The notes below the pieces were generated by a model that searched no databases, was not told where the DNA came from, and was given only the letters and a program-made list of their open reading frames with translations. 62,908 nucleotides of DNA, taken from Bacteroidales bacterium. Lineage in GTDB: Bacteria; Bacteroidota; Bacteroidia; Bacteroidales; F082. Positions 16,095 through 25,147 of this stretch are shown here, piece after piece (the first letter of the stretch is position 1; each line of letters opens with the position of its first letter). The position numbers and the translations under genes were made by a program. Where the stretch lies: positions 1 through 62,908 of the forward strand of contig JAGBVS010000037.1 of assembly GCA_017630195.1 (NCBI GenBank), written 5' to 3'.

Positions 16095-17153
16095 TTATTT
16101 TGCGAAATCAATTCTCCATGTCAAGCCAAGATTGAATTGGAATGCCAATTTAGATTCTATAGGATTTATATCAATGTTGTCAAAATCATATAAAGTTCCT
16201 AATTGGTTAAAAGCGAAAAATCCGTGGAGACGTACGTTTTGATTTCCTTTATATGGATAAGCTTCAAAGCCCAAACCAGCGAATGAATATTCAACACCTG
16301 GTGTTACAGTATAATCAAATGGTATATATTGAGGATGTCCATCTTTATACTCGACATAACTATGTTTGTTTCTATCATAGCCGCCTTTTACAACACCAGT
16401 AAATTTATCTGTGAAAGCATATTTAGCTTCGCCTATGAGAGTGAAGTCGCCCAAGAAGAAATCGCTTTGGTCTAAGAAACCTCTGTTCATAAAGTCTACA
16501 TAGAAGTCAAATTTGCCAAAGTCAAACATATTACCTAAAGCGATGTAATTGATATATTGACCTCTTTTTTGAGACATCATATTAATAGAATATGAAGTTG
16601 TCAAAGGACCCATCTTACCGTACCAAATCAAGTTGTAGGCATACATGCTTTGGAATTTCTCTTTTGTGAAAGGAGAATTAGTTACTTGGAAAATAATGTC
16701 GTGATTGCCGTCATTAGTATGGAATTCCACTTGGCCGCCAACGTCATAGCAGTCGAATGTGTTCCAGAAGTATGATGCGTAATAGACATCTATAGGAGCG
16801 AGGTCATATTCCCAGCCGCCGACAGCGAGAGGCATCTTACCTGCTGTGAAAGAAAAGTTTTTGTTAGCGTGATAAGAAAGAATCATATAATCGGTCTTTG
16901 AACTTCCGTGATACATATCGATTCTTTGGCGAATGCGATAGGAGAAATCGTCAAGGAAAGAACCTTTCATTTCGAAGTTGAAATACTTGCCGTCGATGCC
17001 CGAAGTTGATGATTCGTTTTCATTGAAATAATCGAAGTCGGCACGGCCTTCAATTGACAATTTGTCGATGGTAAAATTTTTCTCTTGTGAGAAACCGATG
17101 TTATTAAAAGCTACTAATAACACCAATAAAAATGCTAAAGATAATTTTCTCAT
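16095..17153 (-). CDS. Outer-membrane porin, possibly OprO/OprP-like
   Basis: A 352-residue protein with a signal peptide (ending GFSQ, about residue 23) and alternating aromatic beta-strands through the C-terminal LGLTWRIDF ending, typical of an outer-membrane barrel. The phrases FSFTAGKMPLAVGGWEYD and DIIFQVTNSP are like phosphate-selective porins O and P. A PiT phosphate transporter starts the same co-directional run, so phosphate uptake is a fair but unproven guess. Its signal-peptide DNA is nearly the same as that of the gene at 21380-21997 (see repeat entry). Confidence 0.72.
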   Translation of the reverse strand: MRKLSLAFLLVLLVAFNNIGFSQEKNFTIDKLSIEGRADFDYFNENESSTSGIDGKYFNFEMKGSFLDDFSYRIRQRIDMYHGSSKTDYMILSYHANKNFSFTAGKMPLAVGGWEYDLAPIDVYYASYFWNTFDCYDVGGQVEFHTNDGNHDIIFQVTNSPFTKEKFQSMYAYNLIWYGKMGPLTTSYSINMMSQKRGQYINYIALGNMFDFGKFDFYVDFMNRGFLDQSDFFLGDFTLIGEAKYAFTDKFTGVVKGGYDRNKHSYVEYKDGHPQYIPFDYTVTPGVEYSFAGLGFEAYPYKGNQNVRLHGFFAFNQLGTLYDFDNIDINPIESKLAFQFNLGLTWRIDFAK

Positions 17154-17167
17154 TTTATAATTTGTTT
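17083..17167 (-). repeat. Duplicated leader/signal-peptide segment, copy A
   Basis: An 85-base block covering the pre-start region and signal-peptide codons of the porin gene. It matches copy B at 21927-22011 without gaps at 76 of 85 positions by hand count. Differences cluster in the middle of the signal peptide, while both ends, including the untranslated bases, are identical. Confidence 0.85.
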
Positions 17168-17180
17168 AATTGTTTTTATT

Positions 17181-20100
17181 TTATTTTTTAATCAGCTTTC
17201 CTGTTTTGACATATTCTCCGCATCTGACGAAATATGTGTAAACACCAGAAGGAAGTCTTTCAAGGTTTAATGTCATCCTACCACAACTGCCTCTGAGTTC
17301 CTCTTTAATAACATTGATACCGAGTGCATTTGTGATGACTAACTCAGCCTTGCTATAGTCAGCTGGCAATGTATATTCTACCTCACTCCATGCTGAGGCT
17401 GGATTTGGAGCTAAATTTACGTTTACCCCCATAGCATCTGCAATATTTGTCTGAATATTGACTCTTCCTCTGCTTGAATTTGAAACTGATGGCAATGTCG
17501 GACATGTTGCTCTTAAAGTCATTGTCTCATCGTTCTGCGCCAAGATAGAATATGCCATCGTCTGTGAGTTGCCGTTGCCGTTTTCTACAATCTCTTCTAC
17601 CATAAGAGTCTCCTCTTCTGTCAATTCTATAATACTGCGACCGCTTTCATATAATGTCTCATATAATCTTACAAGTGTCATATAATCGTTATGTTCTATG
17701 AGTTCAGCACCTTTTAAGTTATAGACGTAAGGTAATATCTCAGCTAAAGCAAGTGCATTTGCAAAATCACCTTCTTGTATGTATGAGGCAACTATAAGAC
17801 GGTCTGACGCCATATCGTTCATGTTTGCCAGCCATGTTCTCAACTCTTCATTGTCTGACTCTTCACCGTTAAGGTTGCTTCTGACAATGTCACCTGCGGC
17901 GAGAAGATATTCTCTTTCTGACTTCGCCATTTGTGATTCCAATGCCGTACGTGCTGTTGTGCCATTAGCCATCTCTCTCAACAACTCAGTCATATACTGA
18001 GGCATTGGGTTATTTTTGTTTTCAAGATAGCTGATAAGAGTGTCTTTCTTTAATTCGTCCGGATTGGCAGATAGGATCTCAAACAAGACTGACGAAGAGA
18101 ACACGTCTTCACGTTGTGCAGCTGTTGTAAGAACTTCATTTGACAGATAAGGAGAAAGGCCTAACAGCTCTGAACGTAATCTCATTGCATCATTAGCAGT
18201 TGCGGTGTTGATGTCCAAAACTTCAGCCTGAGTGTTGCCGCCGTCTATTCTGCTTGTGTAAAGATTGTTCAGCTCGGTAAATGCGTTGAGTGAAATCTTA
18301 TATTCGCTTTGAAGTTCATTAATCTCCTCTGCTGTCCTTGTGATTGTATTATTGCCACCGCCGTAGTGAGAAATACATAAATTTGGATTCGATGTGGCAA
18401 TGGTTAAAACTCGATACCATTTTAAGTTTGCAGGTTGTTGAAGAGAATCATTATTATAATAACAATAATTTATTATATCATCTCCAGCATTGTAGAATTG
18501 ATATTGAGAAGCAGAAAATGTATTGCCAGCAGCTTCCAAATATGAACCTTGATAACCTGCAATACCATTTGCAATGGCTGTCTCATCTCTAATAACACAG
18601 AAATCATTTATATTACTTTCATTGGTGTTACACAAATATACAAGACCTTTTTGTTTTGAACTACTAGCAACTATTGATTTTCCATTGTTTCCCATAGATA
18701 AATTTCCACATGTAAGATTATGGAAATGGTTCTTATATATATTGTTGTTATATGCACCCGAGTTACTGACTAATATTCCATACGTATCGTTGTTAGGCCG
18801 AGCGTTTCCATAAAAGTTATTTTCCTCTATACAGAACTCAACAGCACCATTTATATATACGCCGAAGCTACAATCAGACTTACTACCCACATTAAATTCA
18901 TTGCCAACTATTGTGGCATATCCTGCATTTTCTACATAAATCCCTTTTTCGTTATTATTAAATTTGGAGTTTCTAACTATAAAAGTACGTACAACACTTC
19001 CATCATTAGATGACAAAACGCCATAAGTAAAACCAGTAAATGTGGTACGAACAAGGTCATCTTCAGGACATGGTAAATAATTTGAATCACAATAGGAATC
19101 CACCATAAAGCCCGCATTATAAGCTGCAATACCAGATGTCCATGGTGTTACCTGAGGAACATTTCTGTCAACAGAAAACAAACATCCTGAGAATACTATA
19201 CCTCTAACCCTATCAAGGTCAACATGCTTGTAGAATAGTTCATCACCGATGTAATTTCTGTCTATTGTGAAGGTACAGTTACGGAAATGTGAATCATACG
19301 GCATCTCGTTTCCATTACCAGGATTGAAGTTTGTGTAATTTATGGCATGAACAGCTTTTGCGTTATTACGGAACACTGCGTCAGTAGCATAAACGACACC
19401 GCCTTCGCTACTATAATTACTAGGATTCCACAACTCAACGGCACATATAGCATTTTCAATAGTTGCACCGTTTTTGAGTTCTAAATATCCTTGTTGACGT
19501 TTTCCGTTTATAATATACTGATGTTCACTGTCGTTACCCCACACTTGTATACCTTGCCATTTTTTATCAGAAGCTGAATTTGTCATAACACCACCGTTTA
19601 TAACAAGACTTCCACCAGGTTTAATTACGGTTTTGGCATTATCATTGTTTCTCACTTCTCCTGTAAGCATTACTGTTGCGCCCTCATTTATTACAAAACC
19701 ATCGGAAACAATCATACCTGATAAGGTAGTAGTTGGTATTGTGAGATCTATTTCCTTCTTTACGGTGTAATAGTTGTCGCATGTATATGCGAATGTGAAT
19801 GTTAAGATTGCTTTAGGAGCAAGATATGAGAGTGTAGATTTATACGAAAGATTAGCTATATTTCCCGATCCTGATGACTGACTGAACATCTCTGCTGGCT
19901 CAACACTCCAACTACATGAGTATGGAATTACATTTGGGGTAAATGTATAAGTAGCGTTTCCAACAAACACATCTGGGCCGTCTATCTGAGTATTTGCAAT
20001 ACGACGATAATAAGTGTAAACAGATGACCCCATTGCAATGCCATCCATATTGACAACATCGTGTTTATGATGTTTTGTCAAAGGACCATTGCCCCACTTT

Positions 20101-20591
20101 GATATTAATGTATCTTGATTAACGACAATAGAGGAGTGTTCTGATTCATTATCCAAAATAGTATGAGTATAATCAGTGTACTTACGTACTACAGCGATGT
20201 CACCATAATTGAGATTATTTATGTCAGTAATTTCAACGAATGAACCGTCACATATTTCTTTAAACCATGTTATCTTGCATGGTATTGTTCCTTGTGAAAT
20301 ACCAAAACTATATCCATGGCAATTATAGGTTGGTGTTGCTTCTCCTATTATTGTATGGTTGGAATAATCATCCAAATAACGTTCTTGAATGAATGTTTTT
20401 TCATATCTGGTATAATCTTTACTATCTATAGTAACAACCCATTTATCATCAATCTCATTACTACTCCCATGCTTACCAGGATTATATTGTTCTCCAGATA
20501 ATGTGCAAAAATAATAAGGATCACCATCTCCGAATTGAGCAAATGCACTAATATATGGTAATAATAGTATTAAAAGTAATATCTTTTTCAT
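17181..20591 (-). CDS. T9SS-exported beta-helix protein with NCHGY cysteine-hydrolase-like domain
   Basis: An 1136-residue secreted protein. After a signal peptide (about 1-19), residues about 80-180 hold YNCHGYSFG (C91), then GDIAVVR, EHSSIVV (H152) and SKWGNGPLTKHH, an order recalling NlpC/P60- or CHAP-like Cys-His hydrolases. Residues about 290-720 are parallel beta-helix-like (repeated NNxF/VVNN phrases, inverting-type lyase fold). About 750-1030 is helical. The end (NLAPNPASAW...GVYTYFVRCGEYVKTGKLIKK region) is a type A T9SS sorting domain, so the protein is carried across the outer membrane and attached or released at the surface. Catalysis is inferred from motif order only. Confidence 0.75.
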   Translation of the reverse strand: MKKILLLILLLPYISAFAQFGDGDPYYFCTLSGEQYNPGKHGSSNEIDDKWVVTIDSKDYTRYEKTFIQERYLDDYSNHTIIGEATPTYNCHGYSFGISQGTIPCKITWFKEICDGSFVEITDINNLNYGDIAVVRKYTDYTHTILDNESEHSSIVVNQDTLISKWGNGPLTKHHKHDVVNMDGIAMGSSVYTYYRRIANTQIDGPDVFVGNATYTFTPNVIPYSCSWSVEPAEMFSQSSGSGNIANLSYKSTLSYLAPKAILTFTFAYTCDNYYTVKKEIDLTIPTTTLSGMIVSDGFVINEGATVMLTGEVRNNDNAKTVIKPGGSLVINGGVMTNSASDKKWQGIQVWGNDSEHQYIINGKRQQGYLELKNGATIENAICAVELWNPSNYSSEGGVVYATDAVFRNNAKAVHAINYTNFNPGNGNEMPYDSHFRNCTFTIDRNYIGDELFYKHVDLDRVRGIVFSGCLFSVDRNVPQVTPWTSGIAAYNAGFMVDSYCDSNYLPCPEDDLVRTTFTGFTYGVLSSNDGSVVRTFIVRNSKFNNNEKGIYVENAGYATIVGNEFNVGSKSDCSFGVYINGAVEFCIEENNFYGNARPNNDTYGILVSNSGAYNNNIYKNHFHNLTCGNLSMGNNGKSIVASSSKQKGLVYLCNTNESNINDFCVIRDETAIANGIAGYQGSYLEAAGNTFSASQYQFYNAGDDIINYCYYNNDSLQQPANLKWYRVLTIATSNPNLCISHYGGGNNTITRTAEEINELQSEYKISLNAFTELNNLYTSRIDGGNTQAEVLDINTATANDAMRLRSELLGLSPYLSNEVLTTAAQREDVFSSSVLFEILSANPDELKKDTLISYLENKNNPMPQYMTELLREMANGTTARTALESQMAKSEREYLLAAGDIVRSNLNGEESDNEELRTWLANMNDMASDRLIVASYIQEGDFANALALAEILPYVYNLKGAELIEHNDYMTLVRLYETLYESGRSIIELTEEETLMVEEIVENGNGNSQTMAYSILAQNDETMTLRATCPTLPSVSNSSRGRVNIQTNIADAMGVNVNLAPNPASAWSEVEYTLPADYSKAELVITNALGINVIKEELRGSCGRMTLNLERLPSGVYTYFVRCGEYVKTGKLIKK

Positions 20592-20605
20592 AAAAATCTA
20601 TATAT

Positions 20606-21376
20606 TTAATAATCATATTCGTAATAACGGAATGGTTGACAATCACCATTTTCCGTTATATAATAGGAATAAGTCACATAACCATCTTCATCATGTTCAT
20701 AACAACCTCTTTCTGAGCATGCGCCAAAATTCTTCCAAAATGGTTGGGTAATATATTCCTGCCCGTATCCACCAGAGCCACTATATCCTCGCAGCCAATG
20801 TGGCTGAGTATAATAAGGATGAATATGTTCTCCAAAATCACCATAGACAGTTGTATCTCCTTGGGGATATACATATGTCATATATAAATTTTCATCGTGC
20901 CAAATGAACCTTTTTTCTAAATTATTTGTATTATTTGATTCAATGAGAATCCTACCTTTTTTATCATATTCTCTATATACAGAATGTTTATATTTATCTT
21001 TATAATAAAAATCTATCTGAGTAATTTTCCCATCTTTCATGCGACAGATATAATTTGTCTTGCTGGTATGACCTGGTTCATAAACTGATACTTTCATACT
21101 ATCTTCAGCATAATAATCAAAATCATATTCAAGCTGGTTATATGTTCCAGAGTCTGTCGTTATATGCTCAATTCTTGTAAAATCGTCATTCCAATCTATA
21201 ATAAATATCGGCTTATTTTTGTCTATGATATACTCTCTGACAAGATACTTCTTCACCATAGGTTCTTCCAGTATGGTATCGTTGTTATCGTCAGCTTCAT
21301 TATTTGTCGGATCAGGCTTGCATGCTGTCATCATAACATATAACAAGATTATTGAAAACAATAATATCTTTTTCAT
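20606..21376 (-). CDS. Hypothetical lipoprotein
   Basis: A 256-residue lipoprotein: signal peptide and lipobox MTAC (Cys19), then an acidic Asn/Asp-rich linker. The body has repeated tyrosine-rich strands (GTYNQLEYDFDYYAEDSMKV, IDFYYKDKYKHSVYREYDKKG), like short YD/RHS- or MORN-like beta hairpins. I do not recognise a family. It is three bases from the gene before it and 14 from the gene after it, so it belongs to the surface-protein block of the operon. Confidence 0.65.
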   Translation of the reverse strand: MKKILLFSIILLYVMMTACKPDPTNNEADDNNDTILEEPMVKKYLVREYIIDKNKPIFIIDWNDDFTRIEHITTDSGTYNQLEYDFDYYAEDSMKVSVYEPGHTSKTNYICRMKDGKITQIDFYYKDKYKHSVYREYDKKGRILIESNNTNNLEKRFIWHDENLYMTYVYPQGDTTVYGDFGEHIHPYYTQPHWLRGYSGSGGYGQEYITQPFWKNFGACSERGCYEHDEDGYVTYSYYITENGDCQPFRYYEYDY

Positions 21377-21379
21377 AAC

Positions 21380-21997
21380 TTATTGATTTGCCATGTTAAT
21401 AATTTGTTCTGCAATGTTATTTTTGCTATAAAATTCTTTAAGACCTTCTCGTTGGGTTTTCTTTTCCGAAACTAAATTTGCAATTTGATTTGACCTGCTA
21501 TTTGAGACTGAATCCAAAAATTCATATATCATCAGTTCCATAATCATAAAATCGAAAGAATATTGTCCGCAATCATAATCGTCGCTAATCTGCCTAACAA
21601 AATTAACATCTCTCGAAGAATACATATTTATGAGTTCCGATGCAAAATCATTGCGACCAAATAATTCTTCATATCCGTTAAATTGTGATTTTATTTTCTT
21701 AAAACCATCAATAACATTGTCATTCACAAAAACATTTATATTAAAAGGATAATATAAACATGTTTCCAAAAGTCTTGATGTCGAGATGTTTTCCAAAGTG
21801 TCTGTCGGCAATTGTAAAGACTCAAGCCTTTGGCTATGAGTCATATCTTTCCATGCACTACTTTTAGGATAGACAGGGAATGAATATCCATTATAACGTA
21901 TCACATTGGTTTTATATGGTACAAATTCTTGTGAGAAACCGATGTTATTGAAAGCAACTAACAACATCGCAAAAAGTACTAAAGATAATTTTCTCAT
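21380..21997 (-). CDS. Secreted protein of unknown function paired with NCHGY protein
   Basis: A 205-residue exported protein. Its signal peptide (MRKLSLVLFAMLLVAFNNIG, cleaved after FSQ) is almost the same as that of the porin 4 kb downstream. The mature part is helical and contains phrases such as YPFNINVFV and NGYEELFGRNDFASELINMY. From memory, small proteins of this look often sit beside NCHGY-type T9SS proteins in Bacteroidales, as here; this needs a search. No catalytic motif is obvious. Confidence 0.65.
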   Translation of the reverse strand: MRKLSLVLFAMLLVAFNNIGFSQEFVPYKTNVIRYNGYSFPVYPKSSAWKDMTHSQRLESLQLPTDTLENISTSRLLETCLYYPFNINVFVNDNVIDGFKKIKSQFNGYEELFGRNDFASELINMYSSRDVNFVRQISDDYDCGQYSFDFMIMELMIYEFLDSVSNSRSNQIANLVSEKKTQREGLKEFYSKNNIAEQIINMANQ

Positions 21998-22011
21998 TTT
22001 ATAATTTGTTT
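21927..22011 (-). repeat. Duplicated leader/signal-peptide segment, copy B
   Basis: The partner of copy A at 17083-17167: the same 85-base length and 76 of 85 identical positions by hand count. It spans the region before the start and the signal-peptide codons. The mature proteins that follow are unrelated, so only the expression and export leader was copied. Confidence 0.85.
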
Positions 22012-22018
22012 TTTATTC

Positions 22019-24241
22019 CTATTCGTTTAATTTTGCTTCGCTTCTTAAAACGTGACGCATTTCGGTGATGATAGTCGATGATTCTTGTATTATATTGAGG
22101 TACAATAATCCCAAGTCGATGTTTTCCTTGTTGTTTTGTATTCTGTTCATCTGTTCGTGTGTCATCGCTGTCACATCTTCTTCTCTAAGTCTGATGCGTT
22201 CCATGATGGCATCGACGTCTTTATATTCTGAAGAATAGATGGTGATATCGGTGGCATCAATAGCCCAGAATACCTTTTCTTTAAGGCTTTCCACTTCAGG
22301 GAGATATTTCTTGTCTAATGGAGTGAAGCTGTTATCGACATATTCTTTGCAAGGGTCGCAGATTCTTCTCAAGGAGTAGAGCATCTGTTCGATGCAGTTG
22401 TAAGAGATATGGAACCAGGTGTTCTTGTTCATCATTTTATCGTCGAGGCGACGCATTATCATGATTTCCTTTCTCTTGAGCTGTTTCATTATCTGTTTAG
22501 CGTCGCGGCAGTCGTTGGAGGCTTTTTTCAAAGTCTTGATGTCTTCCTTCACGAAAGCGTCAACGATGTTGGTATATACATCTTTTATGATGTTAAGCAT
22601 TCTGTTCATGCTTTCTTTGTTATGTTGTACGAATGACTCGTATATGACTTCTTTTTCGTTTGCGCTCAATGCTTTTTCGAACAATTCGTCATTGTCTTCG
22701 TTTTTGTTTGTCTTAGCTCTGTTTTTGATGATGATAAATACTGCGAGAGCAATCATCGCTATCATTGCCAACACGCCGCCGTAGTAGAACAGCAATGCTA
22801 TGAGGAAGCATATCAGGAAAGCCACTATCGCGGTAATGAACCATCCGCCGATGACAGAGAACATACCTGTTACGCGATAAACGGCGCTTTCTCTCGACCA
22901 GGCACGGTCAGACAATGATGCGCCCATTGTCACCATGAATGTGACGTAAGTCGTTGACAAAGGCAGTTTCAATGATGTTCCGAGAGCGATGAGCATAGAA
23001 GCAAGCACTATACTTACCGAGCCTCTGATAAGGTCGAAGGCAGCGTTTTCTTCGAGTATCATCTCTCTGTTGTCGAAACGTTTTTCAATCCATACCTTAA
23101 CTTTAGCAGGCAATATGCTGTCGATGGCATTGACCATATTGTTTGAAAATCTTACCAAAGCACGTGCGATAGCAGAAGAGCCGAACGACTCATTGCCGCC
23201 GTTTTGTTTTGATAAGTCTAATGAAGTCTGAAGAACGATTTTTGCTTTTTTGGATGTCAGCAATGTGACAACCATAACGAAGCCAGCCAAGATGATATAT
23301 ACTGTGTTAGCAGCTGACATTGTGTTGAGAGAGTTCATGGAGAGGGCATCCATTGGCACTCCGCTATTTTTCACGTCGATGTAAGTGTCGAGACCTGCGA
23401 GAGGCACGCCGATGAAGTTGACGAGGTCGTTGCCGGCGAATGCCATGGCGAGTGCGAATGTTCCGATGAGAACGACTAATTTCAACACATTGACTTTAAG
23501 GAAGAACAAGATTTGCATCAATATTGTGAAGAAGACAAAACTTGCTCCGAGAAGTTGCAAGGTGTGCGTGTCAATCCAGCTTTTTATGTCGGCTGTCATG
23601 AATGCAGCGCCTTTCATACCTTTGATGAGCATGAAATAAATCAATGCTGTCGTTGCTATTCCGCTGAAGATACCAATCTTCCACTTGAGATTTTTTTCAA
23701 AGTTGAATGAGAAAATGAGACGAGTGATGTATTGTACTATCATACCGAATATGAAAGCGATAGCTACCGATAGGAAGATGCCTACTATCATTGTCAAGGC
23801 TTTGTCGGTGTTGATGAGTTCTCCGAGTCCCACGTCGAGAGCTCCGCTATGCATCTTTATCATCGCGATTGCCACTGTCGCGCCTAACAATTCGAATACA
23901 AGTGATACCGATGTTGATGTCGGCAATCCTAATGAGTTAAACACGTCGAGCAGGATTAGGTTGGCTATCATCACCGCCAAATAAATGTAAATTATTTCAT
24001 TGGCAAAGAAATATTGAGGTGAGAATACTCCGTTTCGCGCTATTTCCATCATTCCGTTGCTCATAAGAGAACCGAATATGATACCGAATGAAGCGATGAT
24101 TGTGACAGCTCTGTAAGACGCTGATTTTGTTCCTACAGCCGCTGACATAAAGTTAGTTGCGTCGTTACTGACACCTGCGACTATACCTAAAATCGCTAAT
24201 ACAAAAATAAATACAATTACGATTGGAAGAAATGTTTCCAT
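22019..24241 (-). CDS. PiT-family inorganic phosphate transporter with PhoU-like tail
   Basis: A 740-residue inner-membrane transporter. Both PiT signature repeats are visible: GVSNDATNFMSAAVGTKSAS (about 23-42) and the second half GNDLVNFIGVPLAG plus LSTTYVTFMVTMGASLSDRAW. About 11 membrane helices run to residue 520. A long charged helical tail follows (about 535-740), similar to PhoU/DUF47 and usual for PiT proteins of this phylum. It imports phosphate with a cation gradient. First gene of the long minus-strand run, with its own promoter at 24269. Confidence 0.93.
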   Translation of the reverse strand: METFLPIVIVFIFVLAILGIVAGVSNDATNFMSAAVGTKSASYRAVTIIASFGIIFGSLMSNGMMEIARNGVFSPQYFFANEIIYIYLAVMIANLILLDVFNSLGLPTSTSVSLVFELLGATVAIAMIKMHSGALDVGLGELINTDKALTMIVGIFLSVAIAFIFGMIVQYITRLIFSFNFEKNLKWKIGIFSGIATTALIYFMLIKGMKGAAFMTADIKSWIDTHTLQLLGASFVFFTILMQILFFLKVNVLKLVVLIGTFALAMAFAGNDLVNFIGVPLAGLDTYIDVKNSGVPMDALSMNSLNTMSAANTVYIILAGFVMVVTLLTSKKAKIVLQTSLDLSKQNGGNESFGSSAIARALVRFSNNMVNAIDSILPAKVKVWIEKRFDNREMILEENAAFDLIRGSVSIVLASMLIALGTSLKLPLSTTYVTFMVTMGASLSDRAWSRESAVYRVTGMFSVIGGWFITAIVAFLICFLIALLFYYGGVLAMIAMIALAVFIIIKNRAKTNKNEDNDELFEKALSANEKEVIYESFVQHNKESMNRMLNIIKDVYTNIVDAFVKEDIKTLKKASNDCRDAKQIMKQLKRKEIMIMRRLDDKMMNKNTWFHISYNCIEQMLYSLRRICDPCKEYVDNSFTPLDKKYLPEVESLKEKVFWAIDATDITIYSSEYKDVDAIMERIRLREEDVTAMTHEQMNRIQNNKENIDLGLLYLNIIQESSTIITEMRHVLRSEAKLNE

Positions 24242-24268
24242 ACTTTTCTCAAATTAAAAAATTTGGGA

Positions 24269-24301
24269 CAAAGATACTGATTTTTTCAAGTCGTTTACAA
24301 A
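24269..24301 (-). promoter_or_regulatory. Promoter of the PiT-led operon (-33 and -7 boxes)
   Basis: On the minus strand TTTG (plus CAAA, 24298-24301) is followed 21 bases later by TATCTTTG (plus CAAAGATA, 24269-24276). This is one of the few places in the window where both halves of the Bacteroides-type promoter are clear. The start codon follows 27 bases downstream. Confidence 0.75.
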
Positions 24302-24312
24302 TGAAAAATCAT

Positions 24313-24356
24313 AAAAAAAAATGAAGCTGCCATAAAGGCAACTTCATAAAAAAATG
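24313..24356 (-). terminator. Terminator of the gph-like gene
   Basis: The minus strand forms ATGAAGTTGCC / GGCAGCTTCAT with a TTTAT loop, one mismatch and a following run of T. It isolates the phosphatase gene from the PiT promoter just downstream. Confidence 0.88.
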
Positions 24357-24376
24357 AAAACGTATGAAAAATTCAT

Positions 24377-25024
24377 TTAATCTATCATATCCGCAATATC
24401 GAGTGGATTTTCTATAAACAGATGAGCTCCATGTTCAGCGAGGAACTCTCTGTCTCTGAATCCCCATAATACTGAAACACAATACACTCCAGCGTTATCG
24501 CCAGTCTTGACATCAACTTCAGAGTCGCCGAAGAATATGGCTTCATCTTTTTCTACTCCGAATTGTTCGCACATCATATTGATGCCGTCCGGAGCCGGCT
24601 TGCGACGACATGTCTCGCTTTCACCCATAACTGCATCATACAATCCTTCAAAATAATGTTTGCAAACGTCTTCTGCCGCAGCTTGGAATTTATTGGATAC
24701 GATGCCTATTTTAAGGCCTCTTTTTTTTAGTATCCTCAACGTTTCCATAATACCATCGTAAGGACGTGTCTTTTCGCAGCAATGTTTTGAATAATGGTCT
24801 TTAAAACAAGCATAGCAATTCTTGAAATCCTCATCGCTGATATTGCTCGGAACAGCACGACGCATCAGATGTTCGACGCCATTTCCTACAAATGAAGTAA
24901 TTTCTTCAAGTGTTTTTGTTTCATAACCAAACAAATCTAAAGTAAAATTAACACTTTGCGTCAAATCGTCTAATGTGTAAAGCAATGTGCCGTCAAGATC
25001 AAAAATTACCAATTTTCTCATCAT
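24377..25024 (-). CDS. gph: HAD-family phosphatase, phosphoglycolate phosphatase-like
   Basis: A 215-residue HAD hydrolase. Motif I is DLDGTLLYT (Asp nucleophile near residue 9), motif II is IVSNKF (about 109-114), the motif III Lys is near RRKPAPDG (about 143) and motif IV is FFGDSEVDVKTG (about 166-177). A helical cap lies between I and II, as in Gph/YjjG-type enzymes acting on small phosphate esters. Substrate is not fixed by sequence; phosphoglycolate is the usual annotation. Two adjacent ATGs (25024, 25021) are possible. Single gene with a promoter box at 25044 and its own terminator. Confidence 0.82.
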   Translation of the reverse strand: MMRKLVIFDLDGTLLYTLDDLTQSVNFTLDLFGYETKTLEEITSFVGNGVEHLMRRAVPSNISDEDFKNCYACFKDHYSKHCCEKTRPYDGIMETLRILKKRGLKIGIVSNKFQAAAEDVCKHYFEGLYDAVMGESETCRRKPAPDGINMMCEQFGVEKDEAIFFGDSEVDVKTGDNAGVYCVSVLWGFRDREFLAEHGAHLFIENPLDIADMID

Positions 25025-25043
25025 TATTTATTTTTTCGTGTTG

Positions 25044-25051
25044 CAAATATA
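25044..25051 (-). promoter_or_regulatory. -7 box for the gph-like gene
   Basis: CAAATATA (minus TATATTTG) fits TAnnTTTG, 20-23 bases upstream of the start codons. Confidence 0.5.
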
Positions 25052-25059
25052 GTCATTAA

Positions 25060-25098
25060 ATAAATAACTCTGATGAAAGTTTCACCAAAGTTATTTAT
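25060..25098 (-). terminator. Hairpin terminator of the alpha/beta hydrolase gene
   Basis: Arms AAATAACT and AGTTATTT enclose a second inverted repeat (GATGAAA/TTTCACC), giving a long, nearly continuous stem. It sits after the hydrolase stop at 25148 and before the gph promoter, so it most likely ends hydrolase transcription. The trailing T-run is weak. Confidence 0.65.
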
Positions 25099-25147
25099 TA
25101 TCTTGATAAAGACATAAACACTATACTATCTGCATACTTTAAGAAGC

